Positions 23,401 through 36,300 of a DNA stretch of 64,000 nucleotides are shown in pieces. The stretch covers positions 49,234 to 113,233 of the forward strand of contig VXAA01005249.1 of assembly GCA_013399115.1 (NCBI GenBank), written 5' to 3'. A program made the position numbers and the translations under genes. This DNA is from Anseranas semipalmata (Eukaryota; Chordata; Aves; Anseriformes; Anseranatidae). Below the pieces are notes generated by a model. That model ran no database searches. It had not been told where the DNA came from and was given only the letters and a program-made list of their open reading frames with translations. How positions within the stretch are numbered: position 1 is the stretch's first letter; each line of letters begins with the position of its first letter.

Positions 23401-26400
23401 TATGCCACCTAAACTCTCACAACAGGTTTGTAGTTCAAGGTTTGTCTCATACAACCTGTCTTACATACTTGATGAAGTAATTAGAGTAGATATTGTTCAT
23501 ACTTTTCATCCTTGAAAAGAAAGTTTCTGTTAGAAAACACTACTGTAGTACTTGTGGAAATGCTGCACCACTGTTCTTCATGCACAAATAGTTCCGTAGC
23601 TTTAGCCAGTGTGGCAGAAATCTCATTCCATAGAAAGTCTAAGATTTGAGCTGCTTTCCACTTCTATTTTCTGTCATTCCCTCATTGTTGATCTCATTTT
23701 TCTCAGGGTAGGTCACAAAAACTGCCACTCTCAGTACTGTTGTAGAAGTCAACTTCTTTTTTTTCCAGAAGTTTCAGTGGTAAATGTATAAAGGTAGGAG
23801 AATGTCAGAAATATGCCATTCAACACCTATAGCTGCAGAATTCTAATACATCCCAGAACCAAGCTGAGATAGGAAAATATTTTGCTTCTGCTAAGAACAA
23901 CTTGTCATTCTCCAGGGGTGAGAAGGAAAAGCTTACTTTTCCTCTTAAATTTCTACTCTGACTGCCAAGTCTTTCAGATTCTACCATTGTTCTCATAGTG
24001 CTAAACATCCAGAAAAAAAGCTTGGCTAATTCAAGACCATGGTTTTTACCAGTCCTGCCAATCTCTGCCTTGAGATTATTGCTGTACAAAAGAAACAGAT
24101 TTAGCAGAAAAATAGCCAGTACTGAAGATATGACATCATCTCTTCAGTAATTCTTGAAACGATGAGGTATAATAAGGAACAACTGCACAGGAATAAGTAC
24201 CATGTGGTGGTAAGACACACTGCAGATGTTTGTCCAGAGAGTGGTGCTCTGATCTCAGTTAAAGCATCACACTGCTGTTTTACCAACCCTGTTGCCCTGG
24301 GGCTCTGGCAAATTCCTGTGTTAATCTTCAGCCTCACCTGGAGACACACCCCAGTTTGTGGAGGTTTGCAGGCAAGGAGTGGAATTTACTCATGAGGAAA
24401 CAACTTGAAACATCCCTTTTTAAAGTGAATGCAGAAAGAGGCCAAAGAGGATGGGATCTGTCTTATTATCAAAGCTGAAAATCAGATGACTGAAATTAAG
24501 TTGCAAAGATAATCTTACTGGTTTAGTAGGAGTGGGAGTATAGTTGTGAATGAGCACTGAGTTGCTCCTGCTTTTGCTGAATAGTACCTTTAGAGGTTTG
24601 GCAAGTGTAAATTGTTATGTATGAAATTGTCTTAAGATTTCTATCTGCAGTTGAAAACACAAATGGGGACTATTCAGAGATCTGTGTAGTCCACCTTGAA
24701 AAAAATCAATAAGTTTAAAGTTAGAAGACTTAATCAGAAAGTTGTTTGACTTTGCTCTACCGAGAGATACATGTGTATTATTTGGCAACTCACAGCCTTT
24801 TAATATTTTCTTTTATGTTCTCTCTTTGCATGCAGTCTTGTCTCATGCCTATCACTTGTGGCTGTTTTTTCTTCAGAACTGGGATGGCAAGTTTTCTGGA
24901 AAAGGCTCTTTTCTCTGTTGCCCTTTTCAAGCAGGGTTCTTGGCAATTTTATGGTTTTGATAAAATATTTTAAAATATTAAGAATAGCTATATTAAACTC
25001 GATATGTAATTTGATGGTACTTTTCCTCAAGTGCAACAGAATTATGGTCAGAATCCCCTGTGAGTTCTTACAATGAAAAGGCCACACTTTCAAAGGTGCT
25101 GAGCTCAAGAGCTCTTTTTCTGCCTTGCAGCACTCTTGCAAATTAGTCCTTGTTTAGGGTTTAACACCTGAAAAGAGTCTAATCTGTACTTCCAATTTAG
25201 CTGTTCTTAATCATGGGTTTGCAACCCTCAATTACCCTACCTGCTTAAATTTGCTGGGCACAGCTTCATCAGTGACAAAGTGCTTTGTACCAGTTTTTTT
25301 TTTTTTTTTCTTTGAATCTCTTATTTCCTAAGATTTATTTTCATTGTTTACCAGAGGGTTTATTCAAGTCAGCTAGTGGTATATTTACATTGATTTTGGT
25401 GGGAACTGTACTTTTCTTTTTAACCCAGGGTCCTGTTTGTTGAGACCTGTCCTTGTTTCACACAAGACAGAGGAGTTTAACTGAGCTGTGATGCTTCAGT
25501 GTACCACAAAGCTGGGAATCACATCACTCTGTCATTTCTTCTTTTTCAGAAAAAGTATCCATGAGAGCTACATTTCTCTCCTTGTCTAACCATTCTGCCT
25601 GATTCCCTAGCTAGTTCAGCCCACTGCATTACATGACAATGCTGGAACACGACTTTAAATCTAAAACAATTGGTGAACTGACTCATAACACTAATCATTT
25701 TAGGTCTGAAGTAATGTTCTGTTGTGCCATAATGAAGATGACTCAACACAGTTTCTCCATGGAGAGCTTTTAGGAGGATAAACTTTTACCCTTAGAGTTT
25801 TCTGTACTTTGTTCTTATTTCTTAATTTAAGTTCCATGATACAAAAGACATGGAATTTAACTGAGTGTGTTTGTGGTTTTCTTTTTATCCAACTATTTAC
25901 AAGGCAGAAAGAAAACAAAAGCAACTCAAGACACCAGAAAAGCTGTCCCTAAAGTCTAGGAGTACCTTACATTTTCATACTGGGAAATCATATTAAGCCA
26001 CTCAGATTGCCAGTGTCCTTAGAGTCCTAATCAGATCTGCAGCAAAATGTTATTATCTCATGTTTAATATGTAGCCACATCCAACCCTCATCCTGTCCCC
26101 TTTCAGTGAACCAGAGATCTTTCTTAGCTACAGGCCTTTCTTTCTCATCTACGAAGGGAGAACGGAAAAGTAGGTTTAAGTTACAGGAAGGACTGGTGTG
26201 TAGCATTTATCATAATGATGTTTAGTATTGGGAGGTCTTGGATGTGCCAGTTGATATTTAGCACTCAGGCGCACAAAGGAGTGCATCAGTTCTTGCAAGT
26301 CTGTGCTTGCAGAGTGCACCCCAAGCTGTTGGCTTGCTACTCATGGCTCATGGTGAAGCAACAGAGCCACGCAACAGGGGTGATGGACAGCAAATGCTAC

Positions 26401-28863
26401 TGTTTCTAAAACACTTGTTGAAAATTCAGATTGAGACTACATTCCATGCCTAGCCCCTTTGAAATCCTTAGGAGCTGTGCCTTTAGTGTCATTGAAATTA
26501 AGCTTTGGGCTTCCTTCTGCCTCTTGGATACTGTGTGCTTGGCTCCCTGTGGTCATTATGAGTTCTTTCCTATCCTCAAAGATAAGGACCAGTCCTGAAT
26601 CTTTGCACTACAATATAGCAATTCTTTAAGATAACCTGTTTGTCCAGGTGACAGAAATATCAAATACAGGTAGGCATCCCTATAAACTTGCATTTTTAAA
26701 GGCTTCCTTCCAAAACTTTTACTAGAACTATTCTTTAAACAAATAAGATGGCCTCAGAATTTAAAACTGCTGTGTGGTTTTTGTTACAAATTCCCTGATG
26801 CCCTGATGGAAAAATCAGTTTTCCTGTCTACTTTTTATTTTTATTGCTGGTTGGTGCATGCTTTGTAGAACAATGTACAGCCTTAATGTACAGCACTGCT
26901 GTCTCACTGATGTCCTTATCTGGGTTACTCTTAGATGTCCTTCACATCTACTAATGGTTCCCTGATATTCTCAGCTAAGCTTTTACCACCTGTAGCCTTG
27001 TCCAACTGAACTATCTCCAGAGTACACATATTAAAAGCCAAGTCTGCCTTTGACATCAATTAACATGGAAGTGTGTGTTTACTCAACTCCTCCCTGTCAC
27101 TGCCATCCTTCGGAGCACAATGTCTTTCTAGCTACAGTTTAGACTGTTCAGGTGCCAGGAATAATTTTTTTTTTTTCTGTGCACAGAAGACAGCATGCTG
27201 AACCCCTGTACAACTAAGTGCCTCCTAGGTGTAATTGCAAAGACATTGAATTGTGTAGGTGACTTTCATTGTAATAAAGATTTTGTCATGAAAAAACAGG
27301 AACTGTGATGCCATCAGATGAAGGAGAATGAAAAGAACAAAAAGGCTGTGGCAGTGTGACTTGGGAGAATGAACAGGAGAAGGGATATTAAGGCATGCCA
27401 GTGTGAGCTGCATTCTTAGGGAACAATCATGGTTAGCACGGTTTCTGAGGCAAACATGTCTGTGACATGAAGGTATTGGGGTAGCTAAGTATACACTTTT
27501 CCTTGTATACCATGATTAATATGGGAATTTAAGCATTCCTATTCTTTTTGCTTATATTCCTCTAATGCCAGTCTTTAGCTGAAGCTCATGCTTCAGATAT
27601 TTTATTAATTTGCCTAATTTTAATAGCATCGATCTCTCTCTCCCTGTGTTGCACAACATTTTAGATAATACGTTCAGCACAAAAAGAAGCAGAACAAATT
27701 TTGTGTTAGCTGAGCTTGTTTTCATTTTAACCAATGCAATTTCCCACTTGGTGCACTTGATCTAGCATCTTTGCTACTGCCTTGTAGGCTAGTTTCCTTT
27801 CACTCTTAATCCACAGCCCTGATGAAGTGCAAATTTATGGTATTTAGAGTGCATTTTCCTAAAGGATGCAGGATGGTAGCTGTGTTATTTCATGGTTAGT
27901 AAGGAACTTCAAGGCAGCAGCCCAGCTGGCTCAGAAGTACTTCTTAGCAGCTGTGGTGTAATGGCTCACCTCTCCCTAATCTTCACTTTCTGCTGCATAC
28001 ATAGAGCCCCAGATCCCATGATGCAGATGACTGTGAGCCACATGTTCAATTTCTCTCGTTCTGGCCCCTTGGCAAGAGGTTCTCGGTTATTTTCCTAAAG
28101 CTGACATGGAGCAATCCAGGAGGAAGGAATAAACATATTGATTTCAGCTGTTCTGTTGGGAGTCTCCTATCTTTATATATCCCTGCTTTGAACTTAATCA
28201 GGGGGCATAACAAGAGTGACCCATGCAGATGCTTTTCATATTACATCCTTAAATTTGTAGAGTGCTTTGTGCTTTGTAAATAGAACAGGTTCCTGCTTCA
28301 AGGAACTTATCATCTTAAGGCAGACAGATATGTCATGGGCAATAAGAAAAAAAAGAAGCAAAACAACACGGAGCTGAAAGGAAGAGCCTTGCAGAGACAT
28401 GCTTAGCACAGCCTTCCCAGTATTGCTCCACTTGCTGAGCTTCTGATTGCTCAGTGTTCAGACCTGTTCTCTGACAAAAACAATGTGATTTGGTGCCAGT
28501 TGTGGTTCTGGGATGTGTGGAACAAGACAGAGCCAGTTTGCTTTACCCAGGCTTTGAAAGAGTGCACAGATGAAACATTTGGGTCACTACAAATCCATTT
28601 TTTACATTTAGAGTATGCCTAATTTCTTTGCCTGTCTAGTTTCTCTTCATTATGCTTTTAAAATTATTGACCACTTACACCAGGTAGATTAAAATACAGG
28701 TGTAAAAAATTCTAAAACACCAAATAGCTGCTCCATCAGAACCATCTGCTTAAAAATAATAATACTAAATTAACAATAATGAATGTTATCCACATTTAAC
28801 ATTCAAACATTCTGACTCAGCTTCTCATTCAAAGACTTTTGTGCTTGGCATCCTGAAAGAGAG
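23401..28863. other. Unique non-coding DNA
   Basis: No gene or transposon recognised. Poly-T at 25294-25309 and a T12 run ending in CTGTGCACAG at 27165-27186 are the only simple-sequence features. Small open frames are unsupported. Confidence 0.65.
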
Positions 28864-28953
28864 AGACTTTGTAACATACTCATGAGGTTTATGAATTCCA
28901 CTCTTGGTGGATTAAGACTTTGTACCATACCCGCAAGGTTTATGAATTCCACT
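28864..28953 (+). repeat. Two-copy imperfect tandem duplication (39-bp unit, 51-bp period)
   Basis: The unit at 28864-28902 recurs at 28915-28953 with a few substitutions. Both begin AGACTTTGTA and end AGGTTTATGAATTCCACT. The 12-bp spacer is not duplicated recognisably. This is a local duplication rather than a known repeat family. Confidence 0.9.
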
Positions 28954-29659
28954 TCCTAAGGTAAAGAGTGACTATCAGAAACCAAGATACCATAACACTG
29001 GTATCACCTACATCTTTAGAAATTAATGTGTCCAGTGAAAACTATGCTGTCTGTAAATAATAATAATGTAAATCTCTTTAATAAATTAAGTAACTTAAAA
29101 CATATTTAAAATTTGCGAATGTTGGAAAACTGGAATATGTAACCAGAATTCTAATTTTAATGATATCAAAGCCAGGATTTCTCTTCCTCTGCACTGCAAT
29201 GTGAAAAATTAAGGGCATGTGTGATGAGTTTCTGCTACAGTGAATTCTGGAACACAACATCCAGCAAATGTACATCTTTATTTTTAGAGCTATTTATCAA
29301 GTGTGTTAAGTAGCACATTTAGACTGATATTTCCCTCCCAAAGATGAATAAAAAGACTGTCATAAAATGCTCTTTAAGATGTGCATACTCAATAACTTTT
29401 TGTTGTAGAGCTGAGGGAAATAGAAATAATTCTAACCTTTTGCTAATGCTTCAAATTAGCTTGTTTAGATTTTCCCCAGTGCACAAGGATGCTCAGCCAC
29501 CGGGAAATTTTAAATATCTAGCGCATCTGAAAACATGATGCCATTGATAAACATAAGTCTTAACTTTATAAAATTCTAATTATTGTAGTTATCTTGTGTA
29601 AAATTGTGCTTCATTTTCAGACATTGTTAATTATCCCCCGCCCCCCCAAAAAAAACACA

Positions 29660-29694
<35 letters not shown>

Positions 29695-31343
29695 AAAGAA
29701 AGAAAAAAGAAAAGAAAACCTGCAGAAACCTGACACAGAGAAAGGCACCAGAGGCTCAGATGATGGAACTGTGCAGGAGTGCAAAACAAAGTCAGTTCAT
29801 GTCAAACACTTGTCAGGTATACAGAGATCCATAGTTCACTTGGTACCTTATTTAGTATTGAGTATTGCCTTGTGAAACAAAGATATTTTGTCTATACTGG
29901 TTTAGAAATCCAGGGAAAATGGAAGGAAAAATAAATTTAATAAGATGAAATAATAATAGTAAAAGAAAAATAAAACAAGCTGAAAGAGTAATAGCAAGCT
30001 ATCCTGGGTTAATAAGAAATTGACAGACTGCTTCTTAGTGCATCAAAAAAATCCAAGATCGGGATTTATTTGGTAAAATTCTTGAAATGTTTTTTAGCAA
30101 ATGGGATGCAAATTTGGTTGTCAGTCTGACTTCTGTCTTTGATTTTACCACTAAACAAGCATAAGCTTATTTGGAATTTTTAGGCCAGTGTTGGCCTTTA
30201 CCATACGCCAATGACCCACTTCCATGGGGTCAGTGGTTTCATTGCCATATCATAAAGCCAATTTGGAGAATTCCAGAAAGTACAGATTCAGCTTGCTAGC
30301 ACCTCACTTTTAAACCTTCTTTCTCAGCACTTTCTGTTATTTATATGCACCTACGAAGATGGAAGTAGTAACACTAGCCTTTGTTGTTGTTCTTACTACA
30401 AAGAAGCAGCCTGCCTATTTTATCTGGGGTGGCATCCTTCATGTATCACATCTAGGTAAGTCTTCTTTTTATGCTGTATGATGTTTATAAATTCAAATTT
30501 TGGCTTTGCAGAGGACTTAAGCCAGCCCATGAAAATTCAGCATACTGTTATATATAAGAATTTTGATCCTGTTCCTGTTGTGGCCAGGCAAATAATTGTG
30601 GACATGAATTTATATGCATCTTAATAAAATCTTAATTACTAAAATTATTGCACAACTATAATTCTTACAGCATGATTTAATACAATTTAAGGAAAAGAGG
30701 TGGGCCACATTCTTAAACTTGGTTGTATGTGGAGATAAATTTATAATCTGCACTGTGATGCAGCTACTAGAGACACTGATTAGTTGAAAAATGACAGATA
30801 TTCACAGGTATCCCACTTTATTGGGAAACATAGTGGTTGTTATTCTTCTCAAGAGAAAGAAATAAAAGTTCTAAAAAGCATTCTTGAGGATTGCTTATCT
30901 GCAAAATGTACCATGTTTGGTGAAAGGTCATTAAATTCTATGAGCGTTTATAAATAAGCATAAAATGATACCCAGTGAAACTGCCTTGTTCCAGTAGTAC
31001 AAAAGGTCTGCTGCATCAGAGCCTCATTCAAGCCAGCTTCGTGTCACTGAGGAAAATATTTCTGGACAGCTTTCCTGTAAGCTTTCAACAGCAAATGGGC
31101 TGGATGGGACTGTCCAGCTGGATAGAGTAGTTATTGTGGAAGAAATCACACGGGTAAGGGACACCAGGGGTGCAGTAAATTAGCTCAGGCAGTGGATAAC
31201 TGCTGAGGAAAATGAAGTCATTGTGCACCTGAGCCCCAAACCGTGTTTTATACTTAAACATGTCTGTTTTATTGACTTGAGGTTAAACAGCAAGGGTGGA
31301 GCTGTAAACAAGCTTGAAAGAGAAGATATTGAAAGGTCATTAA
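28954..31343. other. Unique AT-rich non-coding DNA
   Basis: Apart from the C/poly-A tract at 29635-29718, nothing recognised. Confidence 0.6.
29635..29718 (+). repeat. C-run, poly-A and GAAA simple repeat
   Basis: C-rich segment, then A with CACAC, then 32 uninterrupted A (29661-29692), then GAAA/GAAAA units. The Lys-rich open frame across it is a product of composition. Confidence 0.95.
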
Positions 31344-33300
31344 ATAGAATAGAATAGTTCAATTGGAAGGGACCACCAAAGACCATCAAGTCCAAGTGCC
31401 TGTCATCTTCAGGGTTAACCAAAAGTTAAAGCATGTTATTGAGGGCATTGTCCAACCGTCTCTTGAACAATGACAGGCACGGAGCATCAACCACTTTGTT
31501 AGGAAGCCTGTTCCAGTGTTTGACCACCCTCATAGTAAAGAAATTTTCCCTTATGTCCAGTCTGAACCTCCCCTGGTGCAGCTTTGTGCCATTCCCATGC
31601 ATAGTGTCATCAGTGACCGGAGAGAAGAGACCAGCACCTCCCTCTGCATGGCCCCTGCTCAGGAAGTTGCAGAGAGCAGTGAGGCCGCCTCTGAACCTTC
31701 TTTTCTCCAGACTGGACAACCCAGGGTCCTCAGCCTCTACTCAGAAGACACACCTTCCAGCTCTGTTACCAGCTTTCTTGCACTCCTCTGGATGCTTTCA
31801 AGTATCTTAATATCCTTTTCATATTTTGGAGACCAAAACTATACAGAATATTCAACATAAGGCCACAGCAAACCTAAATATAGAGGGAGAATCACCTCTT
31901 TTGACCAGCTGGCTATGCTGTGTTTAATGCACCCAAAAAATGTGGTTTGCCCTCTTGGCTGCCACACTGAGCCTGCTGTTGAGCAGCACCCCCAGGTCCC
32001 TTCCTGCTGAGCTGCTCCCCAGCCACTTGTCTCCTAGGCCATACCAGTGTTCGGTATTGCTCCATCCCAGGTGCAACACCGGGCATTTTCCTTTGTTGAA
32101 CTTCATGCCGTTGATGATCACTCAGTGATTCCAATCTATCCAGATCCCTCAGCAAGGCCTCTCATCCCTCCACAGAATCAGCAGCACCTCCCAGATTAGT
32201 ATCATTGGCAAACTTGCTAAGGGTGCATTCAGCTCCTGCATTCAGGTCACTGATAAAAACGTTGAACAGAACTGGCCCTAGAATTGAGCCTCAGGGAGCA
32301 CTGCTAGCGACCATCCGCCAGCCCAATGTAGCCCCAGTCACTACAACACTTTGAGCTCTGCTGTTCAGCCAGTTCATCACCCAGCATAGTGTGAACTTAT
32401 TATCTCACAGTTGGACAATTTGTCTAGAAGGATGCTATGAGGGACAGTACCAAAGGCCTTACTGACATCTAGAAAGTTTATGCCCACTGCCTTCAACTTA
32501 AGCTGGTGACCTTATTGTAGAGGGAGATCAAATTACTAAGGCAGGACTTTCCTGGATGGACCCATGTTGACTATACCTGATAATAACTTTGTTCTCTAAC
32601 TGCCTTTCAATATTCCACCCGGACAATCCATTACTTTTCCAGGGACTGAGGTTAGACTAACAGGTCTGTAGTTTCCTTGGTCTTCTCTTGTGTCCTTTTT
32701 GTGGATGGGTATAATGTTGGCTAATTTCCAGTTGGCAAGGACCTCCCCAGACTCCCATGACCTTCAGTTCATTGTCGGGAAGAGTCCAGCTACAATGTCC
32801 ACTAATTCCTCAAGCGGTCTGGTGTGAAACCCGCATCTGGCCCCATGGACTTTGAATGCTGAGCTGATACAGCTGTTCCCTTACAATTTTGGTGACTACA
32901 AACAGAACATCATTGCTCCCCCAGTGTCATGGTCCTCCAGCTCAGAGGATGGGGCAGCCCTAGATATATCACTAATATTAAAAACTGAGAAAAAAAAAAA
33001 AATGAATGCCTCTTACTTTTCCTCATCCCTAATTGTTGGGTGACCATTTTCATCAAGTGTCAGTCCAATGTTTTCCTTAGATCTCCTCTTGCTCTTGAGA
33101 TAATTTTTTTGTTGTCTGACAGCACACTGACCAGTGTGAGGTCAATTTGAGCTTTGGCTTTTCTTGTTTTCTCCCTGCAGATGTGAACTTCAGCTCTGTA
33201 ATTTCCCTGCAGACTGATCTTGCTTCCAGAGGTCATATATTTTCTTTTTCTACCCAAGTTCTGAGAGAAGTTCCCTGTTCAGCTACAGGTTTTCTTCTTT
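31344..33300 (-). mobile_element. CR1 LINE copy G, longest copy (about 1.95 kb)
   Basis: A CR1 element on the minus strand. From its 5' side (about 33300) it holds the region upstream of the reverse transcriptase, the RT core (about 32900-32160), the ORF2 C-terminal part (31719-31426) and a 3' UTR ending near 31344. Its tail uses repeated ATAGA units rather than the octamer of the + strand copies, so it is a different and probably older CR1 class. The upstream edge is uncertain by about 100 bp because homology fades. An A13 run (32990-33002) interrupts it. Confidence 0.93.
31426..33257 (-). pseudogene. CR1 ORF2 remnant in copy G
   Basis: Decayed endonuclease-reverse transcriptase ORF2 of a CR1 LINE. 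Recognisable RT blocks on the minus strand: FLDVSKAF (about 32450-32495), which keeps the first catalytic Asp; a [15 protein letters not shown] block in which the usual Q codon is TGA (32291-32293); and the metal-binding box read as FAND at 32201-32212 instead of FADD. Downstream, MKFNKGKC and VLHLG (about 32050-32120) and then, in another frame, SLEKRRFRG, FRLDIRENFF and KHWNRLP (31426-31719) mark the C-terminal part. Several stops and frameshifts rule out function. The + strand frames at 31433-31860 are antisense shadows. Confidence 0.9.
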
Positions 33301-36300
33301 CTCTACTTACTTCTTCCTTTGTGTCCTCATACATTTACCATCTATTCCAGAATGAAAAACTTGTCCTAGACCACTGAATTTAGTAGTAAAACCCACACAG
33401 TTAATAGCAGGATCAGGATTTCACTCCTTGGTAGTTTTGTTTGCTAACAATATTAACAATTCCAGGAAAACAAGTTTTCAAATGAACTTTGTAGAAATTC
33501 TGATAAATCTTGTCTGTATTTCCTACTCCCTTTCTTCTGTATTATGTCACTGGGTGAGGTTAACGGCTCTTCTGGCACCTTTTCCACGACTGGCTTCTTT
33601 GTCATTCAGTTTATTTCTTTAAATGCAGTTCTTACTATGATTGTGTTGATGGGCCACTTTGGGTCTTGCTGAAGAACAGAGTTTCCAACAGTAGCTATGG
33701 AAGCTTTTGTGTTTGTCCTGAATCAAGCCTACTTGGTGCATTTTGCTCCTAAAAGCTTGCTTGTGACCTCTTCAGCAGCTTGTACTATTGCTATAAGCAC
33801 AGCTTGGAAGTAACTAGCTTCTTGAATGTGTTTGAATATTTTATTCAGTTCCTCAAAGACTTATGTAGCATTTCCCAAATGCAAGAATCCAGCATATTCT
33901 CTGATGTTTTGTTCTGGCTTAAGGAATATGTGTGCAAGACATAATTTTCTGGTTGTGTTTCCCAATATGCCCCCCCATATCTGCTTTTAACATATATAAG
34001 AATTTGTAAGAGAAATTGTTCAGAACTGTAATGAAAAGTGTATGGTCAATTTGTGAGCTCACTTGGTATTATTGAGTTATGTTAATTTGCGTTGCTTCAT
34101 CTCCAGAGAAAAACAAAAAAAGAATAACAGAAAGAAAATTATATTTGTGAGCTGGGGGGGCTTGATATAATTATATCCTTTCAAGTGCTTAGATAGTGCC
34201 TAATACAAATAAATTCAAAATGAATTTATACTTTGTTGATATTTTGTCTAATGAAACTGGTTCTGGAGGAAAAGGGTCGAGCACTTCATTGCAAACAGAT
34301 GTAAAATATTAGCGCAACAGGTGAACGTGTGAATTTCTGGCTGTGACTACTCGAGAATGTCAAGATAATTTGACTGGCTAAATATATGTTTCAAAATAGT
34401 GAGTCCTATTATAAAATGATGGGAAATACATTTTCAGTATCAAGAGGGAATAGGCTGTGAGAATGCTGTTACTGTAGTCTGAACACCAAATAGCAAGGAA
34501 TCCTGATGAGAAATGCACAAAATGTTAATTCTGTGGCAGGAGAGATCCACCATCCCACGTAAACAGACAGGCCACAGTGACCTCTGAAGTACCTTATTTC
34601 AAATAGGTTTCTTTTGAAGGATTCTCAGACCTTGACTCAGGCTTTTCTGGCTGTGGCATTTTTTAGATACCTAACAGGCTACATCTCTACATCTGGGAAT
34701 CACCAGATACCACATTCTTAACAAATGGAAATGCACATAGTACAGTAGACAGGAAAGACTCTTCATAATTGCTATCTGAAAGTGTAAAGGATAAAGCCTG
34801 TTACGGAGATTTATTTTACATGATATCTTAAAACTTATCAAGTGACAGCACTGATATTTTCTCTAATCAAGTAGTAGAAGTCAGTTTAGCAGATGTTTAT
34901 AACCTGAGAGAACTAAATGATTCTCTGTCTGAACAGACTCAGCAATAGAAATGTTTGTGAAACATTTTAGTATATTTCATTCAAGAAGCCAACCTATTAA
35001 AGAAAACATCAATGTAAGACCACAACAAAAGAAGAGGAAATAGTACAGTAATTTAGATGTTGCAATGTATTTTTACACTATCTTCAACCCTTTAATAAAG
35101 TGTTTCTGGAGCACAAGATACCCTGTTGACACAACAGTTTAATTCAACGAGGAACAGTCATTGCTTTAAGAACAGATATATTGTATGAGCAGAAGTACCC
35201 TCTATTACATTAACAACTGGACTATCAACCCTGTGCTGAGTTCAGCCTGCTTGCTATGATTTACATGGGAAAAGCCAAGCAGTGCTGATGGGTTACAGAT
35301 TCCTAGCAGCTTCACATCTGGAAGAGTATGATTTAAGTCAGAAAGTGCTTGATTTTATTTCTCCATCACTTGGAATTCCAGGCACTTGCAAATCATCTGG
35401 GTTTCACCTACAAAGATCGAAGGTTTCCAAAGTGAGTGAATTTAGTACTAAGTCATCCAACAGTAAGGGGGCAGAGACAATCTCAAGTGTCAAGACTGTT
35501 AATAAAAATGAAAGAAGTATCTTTCCGTTTTGTTGTTCCTTAATGACATGATCAGCTTCTTTATCATTCGGGATGACTAGTCTATAAAATTGGAGATTTC
35601 TCCATGATTTAGCTTGCTATTTACTATATGTATCCATGTAATTCTTCAGTACAAAACCAAGGGTGATAGCATTTTTTAGTTTACTTCCGTTACTGGACAG
35701 ATGAAAAGACTTTTATTTAATGGACAAGGCAGAGAACTGATGTGAAACTTCAAAAGTATTTTCATTTAGGATGGCAACAAATGTTAAGTACGATGACCTC
35801 GTCATTTTGTTCACCAACTCAGTCAGAAGTTGTTCCGTGTACAATAACCTAAAAAGCCATCTTTTAAGGCTCCATTCTAACTCCATTCCAACTCTAGCTA
35901 GAGTTTTCTTACCATAGAAATTTTCAGAAAGAGTAAGGATTGAGGGTATAAATTATGTTTTACACAATTTTCCTGGTTATGCCTATTAGCTACTTCTTTA
36001 ATAGCAATCTGAAGTAATGAACTGCTTTTTGAGGTATCAGGTGGAATAGACGTATGGTCAAGTGCAGGGAATGTTGGGAGCTACAACTGCTCTAGTCTAC
36101 ATTAAGAGGTATATCCTTATGAGAGATCTGTCATGGTGTTATGCCAGATGGCTCTCTAATCTGTTCTACATAGCAGGAGCCAATATATTCCACCCAGTTA
36201 TACTACATATTGCTCCTAGTAATATATGTTTACCAAAGTCCACTGCATGTCCCCTGGAAGTGTGCACAGTCCTGATTAGGACTCTGCCAAAAATGTAGAA

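Noticed and set aside
29594..29875. 93-codon frame with a Lys-rich middle
   Set aside because: The Lys run is the translation of the poly-A/GAAA tract at 29635-29718.
8748..35099. Polyadenylation-like AATAAA sites (for example 8748, 20070, 35094)
   Set aside because: Dozens of AATAAA hexamers are expected by chance in 64 kb of this composition, and no gene ends beside them.
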